Notes under the pieces: model-generated | Told to the model about the DNA's origin: nothing | Databases searched by the model: none | What the model saw: only the letters and a program-made list of their open reading frames with translations | NCBI GenBank assembly: GCA_024226555.1 | Contig: JAAELO010000011.1 | Span: 1-64,000, forward strand | From: Desulfobacterales bacterium | Lineage (GTDB): Bacteria; Desulfobacterota; Desulfobacteria; Desulfobacterales; JAAELO01 | Reading direction: 5' to 3' | Length of the DNA stretch: 64,000 nt | Translations under genes and position numbers: made by a program | In this document: piece after piece, positions 45,482 through 52,860 of the stretch | Layout: every line of letters begins with the position of its first letter | How positions within the stretch are numbered: position 1 is the first letter of the stretch

Positions 45482-45832
45482 TCATCGAATTTTAATAAAT
45501 ACCTTCTTTTTTCCTTCTTGCCCAGGCCAAATTATTAACTCATTGCTATGTGTATAGTAAAAACCAACCAAATTTTTTGAGTTGTAATTAACTTTACCCA
45601 AGTCCTCAATCGAACCAATAAAATATACAATTATTTCGTCTGGGGGCCCTTTGTACTGTCCCATGATCTCAATGACTAATTCCTTAGCCTCTTTTTCATC
45701 AATACCCGAAAGATCTTTGCAAAGCACATACATAGTATCCTTTGTTTCAAAGCCATGGATTACAACCCTACAGTCGTTCGCATATGATAATGATGCAGTA
45801 ATAAGCAGTATGAAAAAAGTGGTACGTACCAT
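45482..45832 (-). CDS. Small secreted protein (116 aa)
   Basis: The start is set at the ATG at 45832 (MVRTTFF), which gives a clean signal peptide (RTTFFILLITASLSYA, cleavage before NDC). A longer in-frame start at 45892 adds a polar stretch before it. The mature part of about 95 residues has a single Cys pair (DCRVV, VLCKD) and no recognised family. Single gene next to repeat fragments. Confidence 0.65.
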   Translation of the reverse strand: MVRTTFFILLITASLSYANDCRVVIHGFETKDTMYVLCKDLSGIDEKEAKELVIEIMGQYKGPPDEIIVYFIGSIEDLGKVNYNSKNLVGFYYTHSNELIIWPGQEGKKKVFIKIR

Positions 45833-45892
45833 TATTGTGCCTTTTAACGTTCGGTGTTTGCATAACTGGTCGGATGAATTAAGCAAAACCAA

Positions 45893-46021
45893 TTATAAAA
45901 TTAGTATTTGTTTATAAATTAAAGCTTTTTATAAACGAACCGGCTTGTTATTTTTTTCTAATGCAGAGATTTTATAATACTAAAAGTTTTTATAATCTGA
46001 ATTTTAATTATTAGATGTTCC
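45893..46021 (-). repeat. Dispersed palindromic repeat, right-hand part with cassettes
   Basis: Cassette TTTATAAATTAAAGC...TTTATAAACG, block CGGCTTGTTATTTTTTTC, second cassette GATTTTATAATACTAAAAG and the end AATTATTAGATGTTCCC. The left terminus is lost. Confidence 0.7.
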
Positions 46022-46088
46022 CTGGCTAATATTGTTGTAAAGGAAGACTAATAAAGAAATCTCAAGCAATAAAGCTTCTTATGCCTGA

Positions 46089-46460
46089 TCAGATAATCGA
46101 TTCGATTTTATTTGCAAGATCTGTTGGTGTATAAGGTTTAATGATATAGCCTGCAGCACCATTTTTCATAGTTTCTTTAAAAATTTCATTTGATGTATCT
46201 GATGTCACAGCAATGAATGGAATATGTTTAAGGCCTGAGTGATCTTTGAGAGCCTTGATTAATTCAAGACCATTTACTTTTGCTAAGTTTAATGAAGAAA
46301 GAATAAGATCAATTTTATGTTCCATAAGTGCATCTAGAGCATTTTTACCATCAATAGCCTCGATAATATTATCATACCCATGGCTTTTCAGTGATTTTTG
46401 CATTAATTTTCGCAGATATGCTGAGTTGTCTACGATTAGTATAGCTAAGGAAGAACTCAT
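46089..46460 (-). CDS. CheY-like single-domain receiver lacking the phospho-acceptor Asp
   Basis: This 123-aa receiver domain aligns along its full length with CheY-type chemotaxis receivers. The acid pair is D11-N12 (VDNSAYLRKLM) instead of DD. The phospho-acceptor position is S56 in LILSSLNL, where the family has D in LxLSDWNMP. The conserved Thr/Ser (AVTSD) and Lys (IKPY) remain. It should not be phosphorylated in the normal way and probably acts as a constitutive or ligand-controlled partner. Single gene. Confidence 0.88.
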   Translation of the reverse strand: MSSSLAILIVDNSAYLRKLMQKSLKSHGYDNIIEAIDGKNALDALMEHKIDLILSSLNLAKVNGLELIKALKDHSGLKHIPFIAVTSDTSNEIFKETMKNGAAGYIIKPYTPTDLANKIESII

Positions 46461-46710
46461 GTGTTGATCCTAAAATAATGTTATTTTGTTTAATTTAATA
46501 TTAAACACAAACCTATCATTATTAATTAATGATAGCAAGGCTTTACAAAACATAGGATCAAATCTTAAGCTTACCTTTGCAGAGGGCAAATAAAGATTTG
46601 CACCTGACTTTTTTTGTAATATAGATGAACGGTCCTTTTTCCCATATTTCCAAGCTATTTAGAATATCCCGTTAAATATTTCATAATTTTACCATTATCG
46701 ACTTTTATAA
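46461..46710. other. Intergenic region without recognised features
   Basis: AT-rich sequence between the receiver and the acyl-CoA dehydrogenase terminator. An imperfect inverted TATCATTATTAATTAATGATA near 46514-46535 is the only structure noticed and could be an operator upstream of the receiver. Confidence 0.35.
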
Positions 46711-46742
46711 ACCGGGACAGAAGAACTATCCCGGTTTTTTCA
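46711..46742. terminator. Bidirectional intrinsic terminator
   Basis: AACCGGGAC...TCCCGGTTTTTT forms a GC-rich stem with T on the plus side and TTTATAAAA on the minus side. It lies about 20 nt past the stop of the acyl-CoA dehydrogenase gene. Confidence 0.75.
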
Positions 46743-46760
46743 AGCAAATAGAATCACTTC

Positions 46761-48467
46761 TTAAGGATTCATTTCATATGTATCAATCAGTGAATATACA
46801 TGGTTTTGTAGAACTCTTTCAAATTTCTCATTATCTACAGCAGGTCTTTTGATCATTTTCAGGCATGCAGCCTGCTGTGCTTCAGTAGATAGAGGTTTTT
46901 CATTAAGTTCAAGCCCGAATTTTGAAAAGTCTCTAACCATAAAATCAAAGATTCGATCCAGTACATCATCATCAAGGCTTTCTATTGCAGCACTTTCGAT
47001 AATGAGCTGTCCATAAGCAACCAGAGTAAATATTTCACCAACACACAGAAGATAATCAAAATCGTTCATCATCTGATCTTTAAGTTCCATTCCTGAAACC
47101 ATAAGGAACTCTTCATATGCTTTGATCTGCTCTTTGAATATTTCGATATTTGGCAGATTTTTTGTAGCATATGTTTTACGGAAGTCATGGAATTGAATTT
47201 TTGCATAACCCCTTGTTTTTCCCTGATTGAAAAGGTATTCGTCATTTTCTGAACCGTTCATTTTTGGAATTTCAGGAAATTCGCCGGGATTAAACATATA
47301 ACTTGCAATCAGCTTGACAATAAGAGCCATGTTCACATGTCTTGTTCCTTCAAGCTTTGGAAATCCTCTTAAATCAGTCATTGCTTCACTGAAATAGTTA
47401 TCCTTTTCAAAACCCTTAGCAGCAATGATATCCCAAAGCATCTCATGAACAACTTCACCCTGAATAGAAACTTTCATCTTCATTATTGGATTGAAAAGAA
47501 GGTAACGTTTATCGTTTTCTGATGCACATCTCATGTAATCTGTTGCTCTAAGACCAAATAATTTCATAGCAGCAAGACGACAGTATGAATCAAGGAAAAG
47601 TCTTTTTACATGGGCGAATTCGGTTACATTCTTCCCGTAAAGATTTCTATGGGCAGCATGATTCAATGCTTCGTAAAATGAGTGAGTTACAATGCCTATA
47701 GCACCAGAACCGATATTGAACTTGCAGATATTTATTGTATTGAGCATATCATCCCATGCTTTGGGTCCACGGGATAGAATATCATCTTCTGTAATTGGGT
47801 AATCATGGAGTTCAAACTCAGCCACATAGTTCTGAGCCTGAATAACATTTTGAATACATTCGTATTTTTCATGTTTTGAGTCAACAACAAAAAAAACATA
47901 TTCATCTGTATCGGCCATTTTAGCAAAAACTGTGATTATACTGGCTTCATTACCATTACCGATATAATATTTGGTTCCCTTTGCAAGGTAAGTTCCATCT
48001 TTCTGAGGATGAAGTCTCATGGATGAAGAGTAGATATCTGCTCCATGGTCTTTTTCTGAAAGGCCGAATGCACATAGTGGGTTTTCTTTTAGTTTTTCAG
48101 CAGCTTTGTGTTTATAATCTTCATTATCACCTAAGAAAACAGGATCTAAACCCAATGTGGAGACATGATACATATACCAGTATGCTGAACCGTAAAAACC
48201 GGTGATTTCAGAGAATTCAAACATTCTGTAAGTGCTATAGTACTGATCTTTATCCCCATATCCCTTAGGTAGAAAAAGAGTTTCAAAAATTTTCTCTTTT
48301 TTAACAAATTCTGCAAAATCATATGTAAATTCATTTGCATGATAATCGGCTTTCATCTTTTTCATGCCTTTGCCTTCAAACCATTCAATGGTTTTCAACA
48401 TAATCTCTTTAGATCTTTCATCAGGATAATTTCTGTCCTGGTACTTCTTTGGATTAAAAAGTAACAT
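46761..48467 (-). CDS. Acyl-CoA dehydrogenase
   Basis: This 568-aa flavoenzyme oxidises acyl-CoA to enoyl-CoA and passes electrons to ETF. It is about 150 residues longer than the common 380-400-residue forms, mainly at the C-terminus. Family blocks include CAFGLSEKDHGADIYSSSMR (FAD/substrate region), YIGNGNEASIITVFAKM and RGFPKLEGTRHVNMALIV. The acyl chain length cannot be told. It is 86 nt downstream of the MarR gene, with a shared operator-like motif before both, so it is probably MarR-controlled. Confidence 0.88.
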   Translation of the reverse strand: MLLFNPKKYQDRNYPDERSKEIMLKTIEWFEGKGMKKMKADYHANEFTYDFAEFVKKEKIFETLFLPKGYGDKDQYYSTYRMFEFSEITGFYGSAYWYMYHVSTLGLDPVFLGDNEDYKHKAAEKLKENPLCAFGLSEKDHGADIYSSSMRLHPQKDGTYLAKGTKYYIGNGNEASIITVFAKMADTDEYVFFVVDSKHEKYECIQNVIQAQNYVAEFELHDYPITEDDILSRGPKAWDDMLNTINICKFNIGSGAIGIVTHSFYEALNHAAHRNLYGKNVTEFAHVKRLFLDSYCRLAAMKLFGLRATDYMRCASENDKRYLLFNPIMKMKVSIQGEVVHEMLWDIIAAKGFEKDNYFSEAMTDLRGFPKLEGTRHVNMALIVKLIASYMFNPGEFPEIPKMNGSENDEYLFNQGKTRGYAKIQFHDFRKTYATKNLPNIEIFKEQIKAYEEFLMVSGMELKDQMMNDFDYLLCVGEIFTLVAYGQLIIESAAIESLDDDVLDRIFDFMVRDFSKFGLELNEKPLSTEAQQAACLKMIKRPAVDNEKFERVLQNHVYSLIDTYEMNP

Positions 48468-48487
48468 TTATTCACCCTCCTTTATGT

Positions 48488-48501
48488 TAGTATGCGAACT
48501 A
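48488..48501. promoter_or_regulatory. Putative MarR operator upstream of the acyl-CoA dehydrogenase
   Basis: TAGTATGCGAACTA: arms TAGT/ACTA flank ATGCGA. The same centre ATrCGA with TTGT/ACAA arms occurs at 48988-49001, upstream of marR. It sits 20 nt before the dehydrogenase start. Confidence 0.5.
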
Positions 48502-48553
48502 TTAAGTCATAAAAATGCTTCAGCGATTTCTGATTAAAAGGTTTATCCCTTTT

Positions 48554-48976
48554 TTAAAACAGAGTTCGCAGCAAACGTTTAAAAATTATTTTCTCTTCCA
48601 TTGAAAAATTTTCCAGCAATGAATCATTACCATTTCTTCTTACTTTGATTAACTCTTCTTTAAGGTCATTGGCCTTATCCGACGGATAAAGATGGAAAAT
48701 TCTTTTATCATTTTCATCCTGTCGTTTCTCTATCCAACCTCCATCTTCAAGGCGGTCTAAAATACCAGACAATGTTGCCTTATCAAGGATCAACGCTTTT
48801 CCCAAATCTGCTGCTGTGGACCCTTCCTGATACCAGATTCCTTCAAGAATAAGATGTTGCATATTGGTAAGTCCATACGGGACTAATCTTTTTTTTAAAA
48901 GGCCATGAGCTTTTTGATGTGCTTTGGCCAGAAAGAAAAATGTACAATCCGGTACATTACTCGGTATATTTTCCAT
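48554..48976 (-). CDS. MarR-family transcriptional regulator
   Basis: This is a 140-aa protein from the ATG at 48976 (AAAGGAG 6 nt upstream); an in-frame start at 49009 lacks such a site. The winged helix spans about 25-105 (AADLGKALILDKATLSGILDRLE as helix-turn-helix, wing KRQDENDKRIFHL). MarR proteins are dimers relieved by small phenolic or acyl-CoA ligands. The next gene being an acyl-CoA dehydrogenase suggests an acyl-CoA ligand, inferred from context. It probably regulates itself through the site at 48988-49001. Confidence 0.88.
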   Translation of the reverse strand: MENIPSNVPDCTFFFLAKAHQKAHGLLKKRLVPYGLTNMQHLILEGIWYQEGSTAADLGKALILDKATLSGILDRLEDGGWIEKRQDENDKRIFHLYPSDKANDLKEELIKVRRNGNDSLLENFSMEEKIIFKRLLRTLF

Positions 48977-48987
48977 ATCAAACTCCT

Positions 48988-49001
48988 TTGTATACGAACA
49001 A
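48988..49001. promoter_or_regulatory. Putative MarR operator upstream of marR
   Basis: TTGTATACGAACAA: arms TTGT/ACAA around ATACGA, matching the site at 48488-48501. It lies 12 nt before the marR start. Confidence 0.5.
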
Positions 49002-49038
49002 ATATCCAAACTTTAAAAATATGTCAATATTATTTGTA

Positions 49039-49127
49039 GGGAAATCTCTAATAACTGGTCTTTTTGCGAAACACAGATATAATAAAAACAAAGTATTTCG
49101 CCAAAAGAGAGGTTATTAGAGATTCCC
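49039..49127. repeat. Dispersed palindromic repeat, symmetric mini-copy
   Basis: About 89 bp with GGGAAATCTCTAATAAC at the left and GTTATTAGAGATTCCC at the right, both of the same terminus type. The AATAACGAG and CTTGTATTTC blocks of the other half are missing. It could have arisen by an inverted duplication or deletion within the element. Confidence 0.7.
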
Positions 49128-49224
49128 TTATGTTATATTTTACATGACCTTTTTCCAGCATATAAAAAGCAATAAACCAGACAGTATGAAAACATAAATT
49201 ACAAAATCAGAAAAGGAGACTCTA

Positions 49225-49342
49225 ATGAAAAGACTTCCTTAAAGTATTAGAACAACATACGATAAAAGGACAGCCCATCTCTTACCAAGTAATAAGAAAC
49301 ACCATCCAACCCCTTATTTCATTACAGGGAACCCCACAATAG
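49225..49342 (+). other. Possible gene remnant
   Basis: AAAAGGAGACTCTAATG reads MKRLP then stops. In a shifted frame FLKVLEQHTIKGQPISYQ and onward is open for about 35 codons up to 49342. It looks like a frameshifted small gene; no family is recognised. Confidence 0.3.
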
Positions 49343-49363
49343 GCTTGTTAGTATTGTGCTATC

Positions 49364-50143
49364 CTACCAAATCCCTTTGGATTTTTGTTCTTTAATAATT
49401 TTTAACATTTCATTAGAGATAGTCTTTGGTTTTTTTTTTATAATTTCATTAACAATTTTTTTCAATTTTTTGTCTGCTTTTATCTTCATCATAATTAGAT
49501 ATTTAAGTACAGATTTATGGGTTTTGCAATTTCCTGCAAGTGAGTGCTTAGCATTGTAGCCTGCCAGAAAAGTTAATATATTTAATCTCTCTTCAGTATT
49601 TATAAGGTTACCTGTTAATTTATCTAAAAACTCTATATCGCCGGAAGCAAAAAAAGCTGCCCAATACATATCATTTAAAACAGGTGAATTGTTAACCATA
49701 GAAAATATTTCGGAAGGATTTGCATTAAGTGCTTTCATTAAAATTTTTTTAGTGTACTTGTTTTGTGAATTAATAATAACTTTCCACTTTTTATGTCTGG
49801 ATTTGTTTTTGTAAAAAATTTGATTCATAAAAACAATAGTATTAATAGTTGTATCTCTATTGAGTACTTTATCATTGTTTTTACCAATAAAATTTATGAA
49901 ATTCTTAACAAGTTCAGGACGAGGATTGAGGTAATAAAAAGTAGTGGCTTTAGTATACTTTTTAAAAGTTAGAGTTTTTTTGTGAACTTTATAGACTTTT
50001 TTTTTATGCTCTTTATTAACTTTTTTTATTTTTTGCTTTTTTTTACTTTTATTAATTATATGTTTTTCTTTTACCGCAGTATTACTAATACATCCAACCA
50101 AAACAGATATTATAATAATCAAAAAGATATTTCTTCTTTTCAT
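49364..50143 (-). CDS. Lys-rich lipoprotein
   Basis: This 259-aa protein has a lipoprotein signal peptide (FLIIIISVLVGC, lipobox LVGC, Cys18). It then has a very basic stretch (HIINKSKKKQKIKKVNKEHK) and a helical C-terminal domain. The family is not recognised. It is probably anchored in the envelope. Single gene between repeats. Confidence 0.72.
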   Translation of the reverse strand: MKRRNIFLIIIISVLVGCISNTAVKEKHIINKSKKKQKIKKVNKEHKKKVYKVHKKTLTFKKYTKATTFYYLNPRPELVKNFINFIGKNNDKVLNRDTTINTIVFMNQIFYKNKSRHKKWKVIINSQNKYTKKILMKALNANPSEIFSMVNNSPVLNDMYWAAFFASGDIEFLDKLTGNLINTEERLNILTFLAGYNAKHSLAGNCKTHKSVLKYLIMMKIKADKKLKKIVNEIIKKKPKTISNEMLKIIKEQKSKGIW

Positions 50144-50177
50144 CTATTCACCTTAAATATTTTTAAATTATAATAGT

Positions 50178-50306
50178 GGGAATCTCTAATAACTGCTCTT
50201 TTTGCAAAATACTTCGTTATTACCAAAAAAAACTGCTGTAAAATCGGTTCGTTATTTTTGGTCATGCCTTGTATTTCATCAAAAATTCTAATTATTAGAG
50301 GTTACC
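50178..50306 (-). repeat. Dispersed palindromic repeat, full core copy
   Basis: GGGAATCTCTAATAACTGCT at the left, GGTTCGTTATTTTTGGTC and GCCTTGTATTTCATC inside, and ATTATTAGAGGTTACC at the right. It has no cassettes. It lies just upstream of the lipoprotein gene. Confidence 0.85.
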
Positions 50307-50635
50307 TATTATTAATCAATAAATTCGTGTTCAAAGGAATCAATTCAAATTTCCTTTGATTCTATTATGCCGAATAAATCATCTAATGGGTATGGATTTT
50401 TCATAATTATTTTTATTTTTTTTAAAAAAAGATTTTCATATAAAATTCTATTACTAAATATTAAACTTATAATTGATGTAAAGAATAGATAAGAAAATTT
50501 TGATTTACAATTGATAAGACTGTAATTTCAAGAATGATTTAAATAAAAAAAGAGGTAATCAAAAGGTAATTTTGTAAATTTAATTAAAATTATAATTTTT
50601 TTTATATCATTTACATTGACTAAGTAAAAAACTTG

Positions 50636-50654
50636 TCCCTGACTTGATCAGGGA
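50636..50654 (-). terminator. Candidate terminator downstream of the epimerase
   Basis: TCCCTGA and TCAGGGA form a 7-bp stem; on the minus strand CAAG and then TTTTTT follow. It is about 145 nt beyond the epimerase stop, rather far, so only moderately supported. Confidence 0.4.
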
Positions 50655-50672
50655 TCTAAACAACAAGGTACT

Positions 50673-50750
50673 AACGTTCGTTCAGGCGTGAGTATGTTTT
50701 ATTAGTTTGTTTCTAAAATCATAAAACAAACTATTTGAACGTTTGATCGG
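50673..50750. promoter_or_regulatory. Possible regulator-binding motifs downstream of the epimerase
   Basis: AACGTTCGTT at 50673-50682 and TGAACGTTTGATC near 50738 share a GAACGTTT-like core, and GCGTTTACGAAC occurs upstream of tetR near 51946. They could be TetR sites, but the spacing and position relative to promoters are unusual. Confidence 0.25.
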
Positions 50751-50801
50751 TTGTTATAACATAGCATATGAAGGATTTTACTTAGCCACTCTAAACCAAA
50801 C

Positions 50802-51206
50802 TTAGTCCCTTTGACAAAGTTCGACTAAAACACCCGCCGTAGCCTTAGGATGTAAAAAAGCAATTTTAGCTCCACCAGCTCCAATTCTTGGGGTCTGATC
50901 AATAAGCTTTATTCCCTTTTCCTTTAACTCAGCAAGTGCTTCCTCAATATTCTCCACTCGAAAAGCTACATGCTGCATCCCCTGACCCTTTTTTTCAATA
51001 TACTTTGCAACAGGTCCATCCGGAGATGTTGATTCCAATAACTCAACTTCACTCTCCCCAACAGGGAAAAAGGCAGTTGTTACTTTTTGTTCCTCTACAG
51101 TTTCTGCCCCTTCAAATTCAAGTCCCAATACATCTTTCCAGAAACTTTTACCCTCTTCAATACTATTAACGGCAATACCTAAATGATCAATCTTAAGAAT
51201 CTTCAT
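50802..51206 (-). CDS. mce: Methylmalonyl-CoA epimerase
   Basis: This 134-aa VOC-fold enzyme interconverts (S)- and (R)-methylmalonyl-CoA, giving the mutase its substrate. Metal-ligand positions occur in DHLGIAV, the Glu of EVELLE, MQHVAFRV and the C-terminal GVLVELCQ. Length and pattern match bacterial epimerases. It is transcribed away from tetR-mutase; the two units share the intergenic region with the operator-like palindromes. Confidence 0.93.
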   Translation of the reverse strand: MKILKIDHLGIAVNSIEEGKSFWKDVLGLEFEGAETVEEQKVTTAFFPVGESEVELLESTSPDGPVAKYIEKKGQGMQHVAFRVENIEEALAELKEKGIKLIDQTPRIGAGGAKIAFLHPKATAGVLVELCQRD

Positions 51207-51288
51207 AACTAATTCTCCTAAGTTCTTCGGGTTTAATTAATTAAAATAGTTAAACCTCTATTTATTTAAAGTGCCTTGTACCTTTTAT

Positions 51289-51526
51289 GGGAAACCTCTA
51301 ATAACTGCCTATAAAACAAAAGTCTTTATTTTTGTTTATTTTGACCGAACTACAAGGTTTTAGTAACTCAACTTGTAATACTGTGAATGCTTCGCATTAC
51401 ACTGAGTCGTTCCAAAAAAAAGAACTGTTGTAATGTTTATAAATTAAAGTTTTTTATAAACGAACCAACTCGTTTTTTTTTCCTCATCCTTGTTTTTTAA
51501 TCAAAATTCTAATTATAAGAGGTTCC
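51289..51526 (-). repeat. Dispersed palindromic repeat, longest copy
   Basis: GGGAAACCTCTAATAACTGC at the left and ATTATAAGAGGTTCC at the right enclose about 238 bp. The interior holds an extra AT-rich insertion near 51309-51340, an ACTCAACTTGTAATACTGTG insertion and a TTTATAAA cassette. It lies in the epimerase promoter region. Confidence 0.8.
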
Positions 51527-51988
51527 TATATTGTATTAAAGATGACGATACAGAAAATACATTTAAAAAGTCAATTATAATTCAACGTAAATTTTGAGTA
51601 ATTTTTTGTAAAAACTGAATTTTTTTCTGAATTAAATTCAAAAATTTAGAAAAGTGTCGAAAAATATCAAAATAAGGTAACATTGTTACCTTAACGATAC
51701 CGTTAGGATAAGAGATTTGTATTAGGAATAATAATATCAATCTAATAAAAGGTCTGACCAATGTGTAACGCGTGTGTATAATGAAGAATAAATCAATAAA
51801 TATTTCATAAAATATGAAAATAAATGTAATTTATATGAGAAATAAATTGAAAAAACATATGAAATGTTCTCTTATGTTATAAACCAATTAAAATGGAATT
51901 GTTGTTAAAAACCATTGTTTTAGAGTGCTTTGGTCGAAAAATAAGGCGTTTACGAACATTTTATTAATTATAACCGAGTGATGTAACA
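51527..51988. other. Regulatory intergenic region upstream of tetR
   Basis: About 460 bp of AT-rich sequence separates the long repeat from tetR. Apart from the palindromes at 51674-51705 and a GCGTTTACGAAC near 51946, nothing is identifiable. The length suggests a sizeable leader or lost genes. Confidence 0.35.
51674..51705. promoter_or_regulatory. Two abutting palindromes, likely operators
   Basis: AAGGTAACA and TGTTACCTT form a perfect 9-bp inverted repeat with one central base (51674-51692). It is followed without gap by TAACG-ATAC-CGTTA (51692-51705). Both have dimeric-repressor dimensions. They lie between the divergent epimerase and tetR-mutase units, so TetR is the obvious candidate binder. 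Confidence 0.5.
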
Positions 51989-52591
51989 ATGTTTTCCAAA
52001 ATAAATGATGATGTATACAAGAGGTTAGAGTCTGCAGTACTTGAAATCTTTTCCCAGTCAGATTTCCACAAAGCCAGTGTCAGAGCTATTGCAAAACATG
52101 CTGGAATAAGTTTCAGCACAATCTATAAAAATTTCGACAGCAAGGAAGATCTTCTATTTGCATATATAGATATCTGGCTAGGAGACCTTACCGATAGAAT
52201 CATTGATCACCTTCAGGGGATCAAGGTTCTGAAAGAAAAGCTTAGAAAAGTGTTTTGGATTCAACTGGATTATTATGAGAAAAACCCCAAGTTTGCAAAA
52301 ATACTTTTCATGACACTTCCTATGCAAACCTGGATGAGCGACAAATCTTTTCAACAGAGAAAAATGGTTAGCCTTTTCCTTGATGTTATTAAAAAGGGAC
52401 AGGAAGAAGGTGTTTTAGATCCAAATGTCAGAGCGGGAGTCATGCTGGATTTTATGCTTGGCTTAGTTCAAAGATCGTTTGTTATGTGGATGTCAAGGGA
52501 GCAAAAAGACAGTCTTTCTGAAAGTGCAGATCAGTATTTTAAAATGGTGTGGCGTTCAATATCTAAACCAGATGTGCCATACGGTTTCTAA
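51989..52591 (+). CDS. TetR-family regulator of the methylmalonyl-CoA genes
   Basis: This 200-aa regulator has an N-terminal TetR helix-turn-helix (about 8-55: ASVRAIAKHAGISFSTIYKNF) and a C-terminal ligand domain without a recognisable subfamily. It is followed by a dispersed repeat and then the mutase gene, with the epimerase divergent. Sensing of propionyl- or methylmalonyl-CoA is a reasonable inference from context only. Upstream palindromes at 51674-51705 may be its sites. Confidence 0.85.
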   Translation: MFSKINDDVYKRLESAVLEIFSQSDFHKASVRAIAKHAGISFSTIYKNFDSKEDLLFAYIDIWLGDLTDRIIDHLQGIKVLKEKLRKVFWIQLDYYEKNPKFAKILFMTLPMQTWMSDKSFQQRKMVSLFLDVIKKGQEEGVLDPNVRAGVMLDFMLGLVQRSFVMWMSREQKDSLSESADQYFKMVWRSISKPDVPYGF

Positions 52592-52629
52592 TATAGTTTT
52601 ATGGAGCAGTAGAGATTTAAGTTTTATTA

Positions 52630-52820
52630 GGGTCTATAGTAATTAGAATTTTTATTGAAATACAAGGCGTGACGTTTATAAAAGCTTTAGTTTTATAAAA
52701 TCTACAAAAAATAACGAGATGGTTCGTTTATAAAAAGCTTTAATTTATAAACATTACAACAGTTATTTTTTTAGGAACAACGCAGTAGTTCGATCAAAAG
52801 GCAATTATTAGAGATTCTCT
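52630..52820 (+). repeat. Dispersed palindromic repeat, long copy
   Basis: Left end GGTCTATAGTAATTAGAAT is drifted. AAAAAATAACGAGATGGTTC and both TTTATAAA cassettes are present. The right end is GGCAATTATTAGAGATTCTC. It lies between tetR and the mutase gene, 40 nt before the mutase start. Confidence 0.8.
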
Positions 52821-52860
52821 AAAAAATTATTCGTCAAAAAAGAATTACGGGAGAACTTAA

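Noticed and set aside
51829-51900. Possible tRNA or small RNA in the tetR upstream region
   Set aside because: No cloverleaf, T-loop motif or stable stem could be drawn.
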